Source of the DNA: an uncultured Eubacteriales bacterium
GTDB taxonomy: Bacteria; Bacillota; Clostridia; Oscillospirales; Oscillospiraceae
Length of the DNA stretch: 41,810 nt
Assembly (NCBI GenBank): GCA_900546615.1
Contig: URDJ01000027.1
Span: forward strand, 1-41,810
Reading direction: 5' to 3'
In this document: positions 7,468 through 16,020 of the stretch, piece after piece
Position numbering within the stretch: the stretch's first letter is position 1
How the letters are laid out: every line of letters starts with the position of its first letter
The notes under the pieces: model-generated
What the model was told of the DNA's origin: nothing
The model's input: only the letters and a program-made list of their open reading frames with translations
Database searches by the model: none
Program-made: the position numbers and the translations under genes

Positions 7468-8154
7468 ATGGGCAATCCGATTTGTATAATAGGCGACTCC
7501 ATCACTGGCGGTGTTGTGTATTTGTCGGACAGTGCGAAGTATACGCATTGGAAGGAGTCGTTCGTGAATCTGCTGGGCAGCTCGCTGGACAGTGAGATGA
7601 AGAACCACTCGAAGTTCGGCTGCACGTCGACTGCGGCGCTGAAGCGTCTGGAAAGGTATTCGAAGGACATAGCGGCCTGCCCGACTACGCTGGTGATGCT
7701 GGGCGGGAACGATTCGGACTTTGACTGGCCTTCGGTGTCTGCTGAGCCGGAGGCGGCGCACGACTGCAATACGCCGATAGCGAGGTTTGTGGAGTATTAT
7801 AATAAGGTACTTGACGGCATCATGGCGTTGGGGAGCAAGCCGGTGGTGATAAATCTGATACCGGTGTACGGCAAGCGGTATTTCGACTGGTTTTCGCGGA
7901 AGCTGGACCCAAAGGCGCTGATGAAGTTTCTGGGTTCGACGGAGAGCATTGAGCATTGGAACGAGATGTATAACCTGGCGGTGATGCGGATAGCGGCGAA
8001 GCGGGGCATACCGATGCTGGACGTGCGCAGCGCGTTTCTGGAGAAGCGGAATTTCGATGGTCTGTTCAGCGAGGACGGCATCCACCCGAGCCCGGAGGGA
8101 CACCGCAAGATGTACGAATACGTCCTTCCGCAGGCGAGGCCGATATTGCTGTGA
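7468..8154 (+). CDS. SGNH/GDSL-family hydrolase
   Basis: A 228-residue protein with the blocks of the SGNH esterase superfamily: block I IGDSITGG (catalytic Ser in GDS), block III LGGNDSD (oxyanion Asn) and block V DGIHPSPEGH (catalytic Asp and His). The expected block II glycine is probably in the KFGCTSTAAL segment. Such enzymes hydrolyse esters of lipids, acetylated glycans or small molecules; the substrate here cannot be told. There is no signal peptide, so it is likely cytoplasmic. I choose ATG 7468 with GCGAGG 8 nt upstream; the frame opens at 7438, but that codon coincides with the predicted transcription start. It is a monocistron with its own strong promoter and terminator. Confidence 0.85.
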   Translation: MGNPICIIGDSITGGVVYLSDSAKYTHWKESFVNLLGSSLDSEMKNHSKFGCTSTAALKRLERYSKDIAACPTTLVMLGGNDSDFDWPSVSAEPEAAHDCNTPIARFVEYYNKVLDGIMALGSKPVVINLIPVYGKRYFDWFSRKLDPKALMKFLGSTESIEHWNEMYNLAVMRIAAKRGIPMLDVRSAFLEKRNFDGLFSEDGIHPSPEGHRKMYEYVLPQARPILL

Positions 8155-8164
8155 GGGAGGATAT

Positions 8165-8202
8165 AAAAATGAAGCGGCACCCAAAGGGTGCCGCTTCATT
8201 TT
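8165..8202. terminator. Bidirectional terminator, 14-bp perfect stem
   Basis: ATGAAGCGGCACCC, AAA loop, GGGTGCCGCTTCAT, with T4 on the plus side and A5 on the other. It separates the SGNH gene from the convergent UPF0145 gene. Confidence 0.88.
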
Positions 8203-8216
8203 GCGTTCAGGCGTGC

Positions 8217-8537
8217 TCAGTCGGTGACGACGGCGGTGCCGGAGACGCTGACCATGAGCATTCCGTTGTCGGTACCGAGGACCTCGTAGTCCACGTCCAC
8301 GCCGACGACGGCGTTAGCGCCGGTGCGCTCTGCGCGCTGGCACATCTCGTCGAGGGCTGCGTTGCGGGCGTTCATAAGCTCTTCTTCATACCCGGCACTG
8401 CGTCCACCAAAGAAGTTGCGCAGGCCAGCACCGATATCCTTGAAAACGTTGATGCCGGTGATGACTTCGCCAAACACGATGCCGCGGTACTCGCGTATCT
8501 CATGTCCTTCAACGGTGTTGGTAGTAGTAACTATCAT
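8217..8537 (-). CDS. UPF0145 (YbjQ-like) protein
   Basis: A 106-residue protein with the family pattern [74 protein letters not shown]. Members form pentameric rings and are sometimes labelled heavy-metal-binding, but no physiological role is established. Length is typical. The start at 8537 has GGAGG 8 nt upstream. It lies just downstream of carB on the same strand but has its own promoter; no terminator follows carB, so some read-through is likely. Confidence 0.9.
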   Translation of the reverse strand: MIVTTTNTVEGHEIREYRGIVFGEVITGINVFKDIGAGLRNFFGGRSAGYEEELMNARNAALDEMCQRAERTGANAVVGVDVDYEVLGTDNGMLMVSVSGTAVVTD

Positions 8538-8568
8538 CGTATATACCTCCGCAAAGCGATGTACGTTC

Positions 8569-8596
8569 AGTATATACCATCCCCTGCACTTGTCAA
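8569..8596 (-). promoter_or_regulatory. Promoter of the UPF0145 gene
   Basis: Minus strand TTGACA (8591-8596), 16-bp spacer, TATACT (8569-8574). The -35 lies 6 bp beyond the carB stop codon. Confidence 0.75.
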
Positions 8597-8602
8597 GGGA
8601 GA

Positions 8603-11600
8603 TTAAACATTCCTGAAATCAGCGACCTTACCGATGTCGAGAAGTTCGGTGGCGTCGGGGCTGAAATGCTCTCCGAGCAGCGCAGCCGCCTCTTTTGCGG
8701 TGTCTATGCTTGTTATGCAGAAGATGCCGCGCTTCACTGCCTGACGGTGCAGCTCCACATAGTCACCCATCGTGTCGTCGTGCAGCGCGCCGACATAGAT
8801 GACAAGGCCGATGCCCGCGCGCTCGAGGAAGCCGCCAAGGTCCGCCGTGTGGCTGACGGCTCCGATATCGAAGGCGTAGCAGCCCAGGGCCTTGATGGCC
8901 TCCGCCGTCTCTGGCGTTGCAAACATGAGTCTGCCGCTCCCGTCCAGGCTGCGCACCAGCGGCTCTATCTCGCCGAGCTGACGGCTCTCGACGCTAAGCA
9001 GCACGCCGCGCCTTGGCTCGCCGTTCTCGGTGACGAAGCGGAAGCCCGCCGCGGCCAGCGCCTTGTACAGCGCTTCCTTCAGTGTCCTGCCGACGCCCAG
9101 CACCTCGCCCGTGGACTTCATCTCGGGGCCGAGCAGGGAATTGGCGTCCGGCACCTTCTCGAAGGAGAAGACCGGGGCCTTCACGCCGTAGTACGGCGAG
9201 GGCGGCAGCAGCCCGTCGGGGCAGCCCAGCTCCGCCAGGGACGCGCCCATCATGACGCGCGTGGCGATATCCACCATGTGCACGCCCGTGACCTTGCTCA
9301 GATAGGGTATCGTGCGCGAGGCTCTCGGATTGACCTCGATTACATACAGCTTCCCATCGTAGATGAGGTACTGAATGTTGACGAGGCCCCGCGTGCCCAG
9401 CGCCAGCGCGAGACGGCGCGAGCAGTCCGCGACGTGCTCCGTCATCTCGGGCGAGAGGCTGCGCGGCGGGTAGATGGCCACGGAGTCGCCGGAGTGTATG
9501 CCGGCGCGCTCGACGTGCTCCATGATGCCGGGAATGAGCACCTGCTGTCCGTCTGAAATGACGTCGCACTCCAGCTCCGTGCCGGGCATGTACTTGTCGA
9601 TGAGCGCGGGGTTTTCTATGCCGCCGGAGAGGATGACGGACATGTAGCGGCGCACGTCGCCCTCGTCGTGGGCGATGACCATGTTCTGGCCGCCTATGAC
9701 GTAGGAGGGCCGCAGCAGCACGGGGAAGCCAAGCCTCGAGGCCGCGGCGAGCGCCTCGTCCAGGGTGAGGACGGCCTCACCCTTCGGGCGCTCTATGCCC
9801 ATGGAGCCGAGCAAAGCGTCGAATTTCTCCCTGTCCTCGGCGAGATCTATGCCCTCGGCAGAGGTGCCGAGGATCTTGACTCCCTTCGAGACGAGGAAGT
9901 TCGCCAGAGAGATGGCGGTCTGGCCGCCGAAGGCCACGACCACGCCTATGGGCTTTTCCACCTCGAGCACGCCCATGACGTCCTCGGGGCAGAGCGGCTC
10001 GAAGTAGAGCCGGGACGCCGTGCCGTAGTCCGTCGAGACCGTCTCGGGGTTGTTGTTTATGATGACCACGTCGTAGCCCATGTCCCTGAGCGTCCTTACG
10101 CAGTGGACGGAGCTGTAGTCGAACTCTATGCCCTGGCCTATCCTGATGGGCCCGGAGCCGAGCACGACGATGGTCTTGTGCCCAGGCTCCACCCTGGCCC
10201 TCGCGTCGCAGAAGCCCTCGGGCACGGAGTAGAAATAGGGTGTGCGGGCCTCGAACTCGGCCGCGCAGGTGTCGACCATCTTGTAGCTGAGCGGCGGGCG
10301 CTCCGGTGTCTCGCAGCCCGAGATGCGGCGTATCGCCGCGTCCGTGTAGCCGAAGTATCTGGCCTTCTTGTAGTTCTCGGCGGTGAGGCCATGTGCCAGC
10401 TCGGCCTCCAGCTCGACCATGCCCCTGAGCTTGCGCAGGAACCACTCGTCTATCATCGTGATGCCGTGCAGCTCGTCCACGCTCATGCCCTCCTTGAGCG
10501 CCTCAAAGAGGGTGAAGATGCGAAGGTCGTCCATGTCTCGCAGGCGCAGGCCCAGAGGGCGGCGCGAGTGCGGCGCGCGGTTCAGGGTATCCTGTTTTAT
10601 CTCTGCGCCCCTGACCGCCTTCATCAGCGCCGCCTCGAAGCAGGGCGCGATGGACATGACCTCGCCTGTGGCCTTCATCTGAGGCCCAAGGCTGCGGTCT
10701 GAGCCGCCAAACTTGTCGAAGGGCCATTTGGGGAACTTCACGACGACGTAGTCCACCGCCGGCTCGAAGCAGGCATAGGTCTCGCCCGTGACCTCGTTTT
10801 TTATCTCGTCGAGCGTGTAGCCGAGGGCGATGCGCGAGGAGACCTTGGCGATGGGGTAGCCCGTGGCCTTCGAGGCCAGGGCCGAGGAGCGCGAGACGCG
10901 GGGGTTCACCTCGATGACGGCGTAGTCCATGCTCTCAGGGTCGAGCGCGAACTGGCAGTTGCAGCCGCCCTCTATGCCGAGGGCGCCGATGATGTCGAGC
11001 GCCGCCGTGCGCAGCATCTGATACTCGCGGTCGGCGAGGGTCAGCGCGGGCGCGACGACGATGGAGTCGCCCGTGTGCACGCCGACGGGGTCCACGTTCT
11101 CCATGCTGCATATGGTGATGGCCGTGCCGACGGAGTCGCGCATGACCTCAAACTCGATTTCCTTCCAGCCGAAGATGTACTTCTCGACCAGTATCTGGTG
11201 TATGGGCGAGGCCTCGAGACCTGCGGCTGCGACGCTCTCCATCTCCTCCTCATTGTGCGCCACGCCGCCGCCGGAGCCGCCGAGCGTGAAGGCCGGGCGA
11301 ATGATGACCGGGTAGCCTATCGTGTGCGCCGCCGCCATGGCCGCCGGAAGGGTCTCGGCCGTGCGCGAGGGGATGACGGGCTGGCCGATGTCGGCCATGG
11401 CGTCCTTGAACAGCTGCCTGTCCTCGCTTTTGAGGATGGCCTCGATGTTCGTGCCTATGAGCCTGACGCCGTGGGCCTTGAGGAAGCCGGACTTGTAAAG
11501 CTCCATGGCGAGATTCAGGCCGGTCTGGCCGCCGAGACCGGCGAGCAGACTGTCGGGCTTTTCCTTTTCAATAATGCGCTCGACCGTGCGGCGGTCCAAC

Positions 11601-11803
11601 GGCTCGATGTAGACCGAGTGCGCCATGTCGGGGTCGGTCATGATGGTCGCGGGGTTGGAGTTTATGAGCACGGCCTCCACGCCTTCCTCCATGAGGGTGC
11701 GGCAGGCCTGGGTGCCCGCGTAGTCGAACTCCGCAGCCTGGCCGATTACGATGGGGCCGGAGCCGATGACCAGAACTTTTTTGATCCTCTTATCCTTAGG
11801 CAT
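8603..11803 (-). CDS. carB: Carbamoyl-phosphate synthase large subunit
   Basis: A 1066-residue protein, full length for the family. It makes carbamoyl phosphate from bicarbonate, ATP and ammonia supplied by CarA, feeding pyrimidine and arginine synthesis. Two homologous ATP-grasp halves are visible: the first opens [25 protein letters not shown] and has the [11 protein letters not shown] and [24 protein letters not shown] motifs; the second opens [25 protein letters not shown] and has [14 protein letters not shown] and [20 protein letters not shown]. The C-terminal MGS-like regulatory domain starts near residue 930. It begins 1 bp after the carA stop, with GAGGGA as ribosome binding site. No frame break is seen. 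Confidence 0.97.
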   Translation of the reverse strand: MPKDKRIKKVLVIGSGPIVIGQAAEFDYAGTQACRTLMEEGVEAVLINSNPATIMTDPDMAHSVYIEPLDRRTVERIIEKEKPDSLLAGLGGQTGLNLAMELYKSGFLKAHGVRLIGTNIEAILKSEDRQLFKDAMADIGQPVIPSRTAETLPAAMAAAHTIGYPVIIRPAFTLGGSGGGVAHNEEEMESVAAAGLEASPIHQILVEKYIFGWKEIEFEVMRDSVGTAITICSMENVDPVGVHTGDSIVVAPALTLADREYQMLRTAALDIIGALGIEGGCNCQFALDPESMDYAVIEVNPRVSRSSALASKATGYPIAKVSSRIALGYTLDEIKNEVTGETYACFEPAVDYVVVKFPKWPFDKFGGSDRSLGPQMKATGEVMSIAPCFEAALMKAVRGAEIKQDTLNRAPHSRRPLGLRLRDMDDLRIFTLFEALKEGMSVDELHGITMIDEWFLRKLRGMVELEAELAHGLTAENYKKARYFGYTDAAIRRISGCETPERPPLSYKMVDTCAAEFEARTPYFYSVPEGFCDARARVEPGHKTIVVLGSGPIRIGQGIEFDYSSVHCVRTLRDMGYDVVIINNNPETVSTDYGTASRLYFEPLCPEDVMGVLEVEKPIGVVVAFGGQTAISLANFLVSKGVKILGTSAEGIDLAEDREKFDALLGSMGIERPKGEAVLTLDEALAAASRLGFPVLLRPSYVIGGQNMVIAHDEGDVRRYMSVILSGGIENPALIDKYMPGTELECDVISDGQQVLIPGIMEHVERAGIHSGDSVAIYPPRSLSPEMTEHVADCSRRLALALGTRGLVNIQYLIYDGKLYVIEVNPRASRTIPYLSKVTGVHMVDIATRVMMGASLAELGCPDGLLPPSPYYGVKAPVFSFEKVPDANSLLGPEMKSTGEVLGVGRTLKEALYKALAAAGFRFVTENGEPRRGVLLSVESRQLGEIEPLVRSLDGSGRLMFATPETAEAIKALGCYAFDIGAVSHTADLGGFLERAGIGLVIYVGALHDDTMGDYVELHRQAVKRGIFCITSIDTAKEAAALLGEHFSPDATELLDIGKVADFRNV

Positions 11804-11804
11804 T

Positions 11805-12878
11805 TCAGCGTCCCTCCATCATTTCAGTGAACAGTCCGAACATCGAGACGCAGTCGCGCGGCCCGCCGTGGGCCTCGGGGTGGAACTGGAGCGAGAAGGC
11901 GTTGAGGCCCGGGTAGTCGAGGCCCTCGCAGGAGCCGTCGTTCACGTTCACGAAGCGCAGCTCTGCGGAAGAATCGGCAAGGGTCGCCGTATCGACGGCA
12001 AAACCGTGGTTCTGGCTGGTAACATAGACCCGGCCGGTCCTGAGGTCCTTGGCGGGCTGGTTCGCGCCGCGGTGGCCAAACTTCATCTTCCGAGTGCCAG
12101 CGCCCGCTGCAAGCGCCATCATCTGATGGCCGAGGCAGATGCCGAACATCGGGATATTCCCAAGGAGCTTTTTGATCTGCTCTATGCAGAACACGTTCTC
12201 CGCCGGGTCGCCGGGGCCGTTAGAGAGCATGACCCCGTCGTGCCCGCCGGCGAGAACAACCTCGGCGGGCGTGTCGGCGGGATAGACCGTCACCGCGCAG
12301 TCGTGCCGCATGAGCGTCTGGGCGATGCTGCTCTTGTAGCCGTAGTCCATGAGCGCCACGGACCAGCGGGCGAATCTGGGGGCCTCGAGCTTCACGATCT
12401 CCTTCGACGTGACCTCGTCCACCACGCCTGTTACCCTGTATGCCCTCACCTGCTTGAGCAGTGCCTCGTCGGGCGGCACGTCCGTCACGGCGGCGTTCAT
12501 CACGCCCCTGTCGCGGATGGTCTGGGTTATGCGCCGCGTGTCCACGCCGCAGATGCCGCAGACCCCGTTGGCCTTCAGGAAGCTCTCCACATCGACGTCG
12601 GCGCGGAAATTCGACGGCTCGGGGCAAAACTCGCGTACCACCACGGCCTTCGCATGTACGCGCGGGCTCTCGAGGTCCTCATAGGATATGCCATAATTGC
12701 CCAGCATCGGGAAGGTGAAACAGATCATCTGGCCCCGATAGCTGGGGTCGGTCAGGCTCTCTGCACAGCCTGTGACCCCTGTGGTGAATACCAGCTCGCC
12801 CACGCGGGTACCTGAAGAACCAAAGCCCTCGCCCTCCAAAACCGTGCCGTCCTCCAGCAGGAGATAGGCTTTCGACAT
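11805..12878 (-). CDS. carA: Carbamoyl-phosphate synthase small (glutaminase) subunit
   Basis: A 357-residue class I glutamine amidotransferase that passes ammonia to CarB. The N-terminal CPSase_sm domain (about 1-140) has LEDGTVLEGEGFG and TGVTGCAESLTDPSY. The glutaminase domain has nucleophile C248 in GICLGHQ and the His/Glu of FHPEAHGGP near the C-terminus, so it is catalytically complete. I prefer ATG 12878 (GGAG 9 nt upstream); ATG 12884, two codons earlier, is only 3 nt from that site. carAB is one operon behind the promoter at 12979-13007, and ARG-box-like elements around it suggest arginine control. Confidence 0.96.
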   Translation of the reverse strand: MSKAYLLLEDGTVLEGEGFGSSGTRVGELVFTTGVTGCAESLTDPSYRGQMICFTFPMLGNYGISYEDLESPRVHAKAVVVREFCPEPSNFRADVDVESFLKANGVCGICGVDTRRITQTIRDRGVMNAAVTDVPPDEALLKQVRAYRVTGVVDEVTSKEIVKLEAPRFARWSVALMDYGYKSSIAQTLMRHDCAVTVYPADTPAEVVLAGGHDGVMLSNGPGDPAENVFCIEQIKKLLGNIPMFGICLGHQMMALAAGAGTRKMKFGHRGANQPAKDLRTGRVYVTSQNHGFAVDTATLADSSAELRFVNVNDGSCEGLDYPGLNAFSLQFHPEAHGGPRDCVSMFGLFTEMMEGR

Positions 12879-12920
12879 TGTCATCGGCTCCTTTCGCCTT
12901 GCGGTCTCATTCGCTAAAAA

Positions 12921-12944
12921 TGAATAAATATCCTGTATTATTCA
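12921..12944. promoter_or_regulatory. ARG-box-like inverted repeat in the carA leader
   Basis: TGAATAA and TTATTCA half-sites face each other across 10 bp, about +28 to +51 of the carA transcript. Half-site sequence and spacing suit ArgR/AhrC boxes (consensus core TGAAT...ATTCA). A second copy of the left arm, TGAATAAATA, lies at 13064-13073 upstream of the carA promoter. Confidence 0.45.
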
Positions 12945-12978
12945 TCAAATTTCCCGGCTTCATACCGGGCTGTACAAT

Positions 12979-13007
12979 ATAATACTCGCATTAATCCCAC
13001 AGGTCAA
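12979..13007 (-). promoter_or_regulatory. Promoter of carAB
   Basis: Minus strand TTGACC (13002-13007), 17-bp spacer, TATTAT (12979-12984); leader of about 95 nt. Confidence 0.75.
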
Positions 13008-13104
13008 GGTATTTTTAAACAAAAATGGTGTTCGAGCAAAGAGTACAAGCTGGAAGGCTCGCGTGAATAAATAATTTAGCAGTATCCACAGCGAAGATTG
13101 CCTC

Positions 13105-13133
13105 TTGACAGAAGCATAAAGACATGATAAATT
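13105..13133 (+). promoter_or_regulatory. Promoter of the glycosyltransferase gene
   Basis: TTGACA (13105-13110), 17-bp spacer, TAAATT (13128-13133). A TATAAT at 13221-13226, without a well-placed -35, may be a second start. Confidence 0.65.
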
Positions 13134-13252
13134 GCATGCGTGCTAATACAATTAGTACAGCGCTGGGAGATTTAATCAAATCTTAATCAGCAGTTGGATT
13201 TTGTTTTAATATTGCGCAGCTATAATGTCGCCAGATGGGAGGCAAGGAGCTC

Positions 13253-14530
13253 ATGGATGCTGTAAAAATGATAAACTATGTGATATCCATAGTCTTCATT
13301 GTGTGTTATTCGTATCAGTTTTTGTACATTCTCATACCTTATGTGATAAAGGACAAGCCGCATAAGAAGACAAAGGGACACAGGTATGCGGTGCTGATCT
13401 CGGCGAGGAATGAGGAGGCCGTCATAGGGAACCTGATAGAGAGCATCAGGAGACAGAGCTACGATCTCGGCCTCGTGACGACCTTCGTAGTCGCCGACAA
13501 CTGCACTGACGCGACTGCAAGGGTGGCGGCCGAGGCTGGAGCGGTGGTGTTCGAGAGGTTCGATACGACGAAGGTTGGCAAGGGCTACGCGCTCAGGTAC
13601 CTGCTGAGGAAGGTGGACGAGCTGTTCCCGGAACGCCCGTTCGACGGCTACTTCGTGTTTGACGCGGACAATGTGCTCGAGGAGACCTACATAGAGGAAA
13701 TGAATAAGGTGTTCTCGGACGGATATGAGATAGTGACGAGCTACCGGAACAGCAAGAATTTTGGGGACAATTGGATATCCTCGGGCTATGCGCTGTGGTT
13801 TTTGAGGGAGTCTCAGTATCTGAACCACGCCAGGATGAAGCTGGGCACGAGCTGCGCGGTATCCGGTACGGGCTTTCTGTTTTCGCAGAGGGTGCTGGAC
13901 GAGTGCGGCGGCTGGAACTTCTTCCTGCTGACGGAGGATATAGAGTTCACAGTGCACAACGTAGTGCGCGGCCTGAAGATAGGCTATTGCCACGAAGCAA
14001 TACTGTACGACGAGCAGCCGACTCGCTTCCGGCAGTCCTGGCGGCAGCGTCTGCGCTGGGCGAAGGGCTATCTGCAGGTCTTCGGCAAGTACGGCGTAGA
14101 CTTGCTGCGCGGGATGGCGCACGGCAGCTTTTCGTGCTTTGACATGACAATGAACATCATGCCTGCGGCGGTACTGACTTTCACAGGTGTGTTTGCTAAT
14201 GGAGCGGCGGCGGTCATCGGGCTTGCGACTGGCCGGGACATAAGCGTGATAGGCGAGTCGCTGCTGTCTCTTCTGACGAACAGCTACCTGACGCTGCTGA
14301 TCATTGGCGGCTCGGCGACGATAAGCGAGTGGAAGCGCATTTACGCGCCGACGTGGAAGAAGCTCGTGTATACGCTGACCTTTCCGCTGTTCATGTTCAC
14401 ATATATACCGATATCCTTTGCTGCGCTGTTTGCGAAGCGCGTGACCTGGAAGCCGATCGCCCACACCCGGTCGGCCTCGTTGGCAGAGATCCGCGCGGCG
14501 GCAGAGACGCTCTCCGGCCGGATAGCCTGA
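13253..14530 (+). CDS. Membrane-bound family 2 glycosyltransferase
   Basis: A 425-residue protein of the processive GT2 type. An N-terminal transmembrane helix (about 9-31) precedes a cytosolic GT-A domain with LISARNEE, DAD (137-139, metal and nucleotide-sugar binding), TED (227-229, catalytic base) and QRLRW (265-269, acceptor channel). About three C-terminal helices follow (roughly 303-325, 338-358, 378-400). Such enzymes extend polysaccharides or transfer sugars to lipid carriers at the inner face of the membrane; the product is not deducible and no partner genes are adjacent. I start at 13253 (GGGAGG 10 nt and AAGGAG 3 nt upstream); the frame is open to 13235. Confidence 0.88.
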   Translation: MDAVKMINYVISIVFIVCYSYQFLYILIPYVIKDKPHKKTKGHRYAVLISARNEEAVIGNLIESIRRQSYDLGLVTTFVVADNCTDATARVAAEAGAVVFERFDTTKVGKGYALRYLLRKVDELFPERPFDGYFVFDADNVLEETYIEEMNKVFSDGYEIVTSYRNSKNFGDNWISSGYALWFLRESQYLNHARMKLGTSCAVSGTGFLFSQRVLDECGGWNFFLLTEDIEFTVHNVVRGLKIGYCHEAILYDEQPTRFRQSWRQRLRWAKGYLQVFGKYGVDLLRGMAHGSFSCFDMTMNIMPAAVLTFTGVFANGAAAVIGLATGRDISVIGESLLSLLTNSYLTLLIIGGSATISEWKRIYAPTWKKLVYTLTFPLFMFTYIPISFAALFAKRVTWKPIAHTRSASLAEIRAAAETLSGRIA

Positions 14531-14549
14531 GCGCAGCAACCATCCCTCG

Positions 14550-14573
14550 CCCCCGCAGAACCCCCTGCGGGGG
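14550..14573 (+). terminator. Weak terminator after the glycosyltransferase gene
   Basis: CCCCCGCAG/CTGCGGGGG stem of 9 bp. The tail CACTTTATGTG is only moderately T-rich, so efficiency is uncertain. Confidence 0.5.
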
Positions 14574-14639
14574 CACTTTATGTGTCAACTTGACTAATTT
14601 TTAACTTAACAAGAAAAACATTTTTTTCACAAACAAATC

Positions 14640-14668
14640 TTGACTTCGTACGAAACGTATGGTATATT
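14640..14668 (+). promoter_or_regulatory. Promoter of the 64-residue protein, with a palindrome in the spacer
   Basis: TTGACT (14640-14645), 17-bp spacer, TATATT (14663-14668). The spacer contains TACGAAACGTA (14649-14659, TACG-3-CGTA), a possible repressor site; its AAACGTATGG also occurs upstream of gap. Confidence 0.75.
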
Positions 14669-14710
14669 TAGAACGACCAAAGGGGAGAGATCCCGGAAAG
14701 GAGAACCGAT

Positions 14711-14905
14711 ATGAAGATCGTACAGGGCAATGGAATCAACTATGAGGTTCGCGGTCAGCAGGAAGAGGAGGCCGCCTTCACTCTGGAGGAAGGTCTCAAC
14801 CAGGTCAGCAAGCGCCGCAACGCCTATGTTGACAGCAATCTTGACGACGTGATAGAAGAAGTCCGCAGCGGCTACGGCGTCGAGGTACGTGCGGTCCTGC
14901 AGTAA
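14711..14905 (+). CDS. Small acidic protein of unknown function (64 residues)
   Basis: The product starts MKIVQGNGINYEVRGQQEEE and ends GYGVEVRAVLQ. It has no transmembrane segment, cysteine or recognised motif; a predicted layout of N-terminal strands followed by two helices (AAFTLEEGLNQVSKRRN, LDDVIEEVRSGYG) is all I can offer. It looks real: AGGAG 7 nt before ATG, a near-consensus promoter and a strong terminator make it a tightly bounded monocistron, which for so short a gene suggests substantial expression. It lies between a glycosyltransferase and the nucleoside importer, with no evident link to either. Confidence 0.75.
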   Translation: MKIVQGNGINYEVRGQQEEEAAFTLEEGLNQVSKRRNAYVDSNLDDVIEEVRSGYGVEVRAVLQ

Positions 14906-14940
14906 AGCAGCGCCAGACCGCACCAGTTTAAAAATATATA

Positions 14941-14974
14941 ACGGCCCCGGGCAACGTGCCCGGGGCCGTTTTTT
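14941..14974. terminator. Strong terminator, probably bidirectional
   Basis: ACGGCCCCGGGC, AACGT loop, GCCCGGGGCCGT (12-bp perfect stem), then T6 on the plus strand; on the minus strand the tail is TATATATTTTT. It ends the 64-residue gene and the importer operon. Confidence 0.88.
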
Positions 14975-14988
14975 GTGTTGCTCTCTGT

Positions 14989-16020
14989 TTATCTTGTGCT
15001 CTTATCGTAGGGTATGCCCTCTGCCTTGGGCGCTCTCGAGCTCTTGGATGTGAAGGCGAGCACGATGAGCGTGATCAGATAAGGCAACATGCGGTAGAAG
15101 TTGGCGCTGATGCCTATATTCGCCAGGGCGAATACGCCGTCGCCGTTTATATCTATCGTCGAATACGCCGCCGCGATGCACTTGAACAGGCCGAACAGCA
15201 GCGCCCCGCCCGCGATATTCAGCGGTTTCCAGTTGCCGAAGATCATGACCGCGAGGGCCAGGAAGCCGAAGCCCGCGACGTCGCCGTTCGAGGTGCAGTT
15301 CGCGGTGGTGAGCGCGTAGACAAAGCCGCCCATGCCCGCCAGCGCGCCCGAGATCGTCGTGCCCGCATAGCGCATCTTGTACACGTTGATGCCCAGCGAG
15401 TCCGCCGCCTGCGGATTCTCGCCGCAGGCCCGCAGACGCAGGCCAAAGCGTGTCTTGTACAGTATCACCGACAGGATGATGAACAGCAGGATGCACACAT
15501 AGGTCGCAAGGTACACCTTGTCCAGGAAAGTGTTGCCCAGAAAGCCCAGGTCTGCCGTCCTGTCATAGCCCAGCGTCGTCTTCTTTATCATGAACCAGCT
15601 CGCCGAGTCGCCCGACGACATGGTCATGGTGTTCTGGTTGGCTATGATGCGGATGAAGAACAGAACTATCGCCGGGGCCATCAGGTTCAGCGCCGTGCCG
15701 CCGATGGTCTGGTCCGCCCTCAGGTTCACGCTCGCAAAGCTAAGCAGCAGCGAGAAGACCGCGCCCATGATTGCCGCAGCCGCCATCGCCAGAAGCTCCA
15801 GTCCCTGCAGCGCCCAGTAGTTGTCCATCTCCTTCGCCAGCTGGAACACCTCCAGCTGCTGTACCTCGCGAACGAACAGCACTCCGATGAACGCGCCAAA
15901 GATCATGATACCCTCGAGTGCGAGGTTGATGATGCCGCTGCGTTCCGCAAACACGCCCGCCAGCGCGACTATCATGAGCGGGATGGCGTAGATGAGCGTC
16001 TGCTGTATCAGGAATGTCAT
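14989..16020 (-). CDS. ABC transporter permease, second subunit (nucleoside-type importer)
   Basis: A 343-residue, about eight-helix permease of the BPD_transp_2 family (RbsC/NupQ-like), starting MTFLIQQTLIYAIPLMIVALAGVFAERSGIINLALEGIMIFGAF. The ERSGIINLALEGIM segment is typical of permeases partnered with BMP-type binding proteins. The conserved coupling region is RACGENPQAADSLGINVYKMR. The start overlaps the preceding permease stop by 4 nt (ATGA), with GGGAGG upstream. It is the last gene of the ATPase-permease-permease operon. By homology with B. subtilis NupOPQ and the adjacent deoD, udk and tdk, the cargo is probably purine or pyrimidine nucleosides. Confidence 0.92.
   Translation of the reverse strand: MTFLIQQTLIYAIPLMIVALAGVFAERSGIINLALEGIMIFGAFIGVLFVREVQQLEVFQLAKEMDNYWALQGLELLAMAAAAIMGAVFSLLLSFASVNLRADQTIGGTALNLMAPAIVLFFIRIIANQNTMTMSSGDSASWFMIKKTTLGYDRTADLGFLGNTFLDKVYLATYVCILLFIILSVILYKTRFGLRLRACGENPQAADSLGINVYKMRYAGTTISGALAGMGGFVYALTTANCTSNGDVAGFGFLALAVMIFGNWKPLNIAGGALLFGLFKCIAAAYSTIDINGDGVFALANIGISANFYRMLPYLITLIVLAFTSKSSRAPKAEGIPYDKSTR

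Larger units (their letters stand above)
12885..13252. other. Divergent regulatory region between carA and the glycosyltransferase gene
   Basis: An AT-rich 368-bp intergenic stretch without a credible open frame. It holds the carA promoter and leader (minus), a small CCCGG/CCGGG hairpin at 12953-12969, two copies of TGAATAAATA (12921 and 13064), the glycosyltransferase promoter (13105-13133) and a second TATAAT at 13221. I see no PyrR-type attenuator or terminator in the carA leader. Confidence 0.6.

Noticed and set aside
14581..14640. AT-rich stretch after the glycosyltransferase as a possible riboswitch or second gene
   Set aside because: No stable hairpin, aptamer-like segment or open frame is visible; it is ordinary promoter-upstream DNA.
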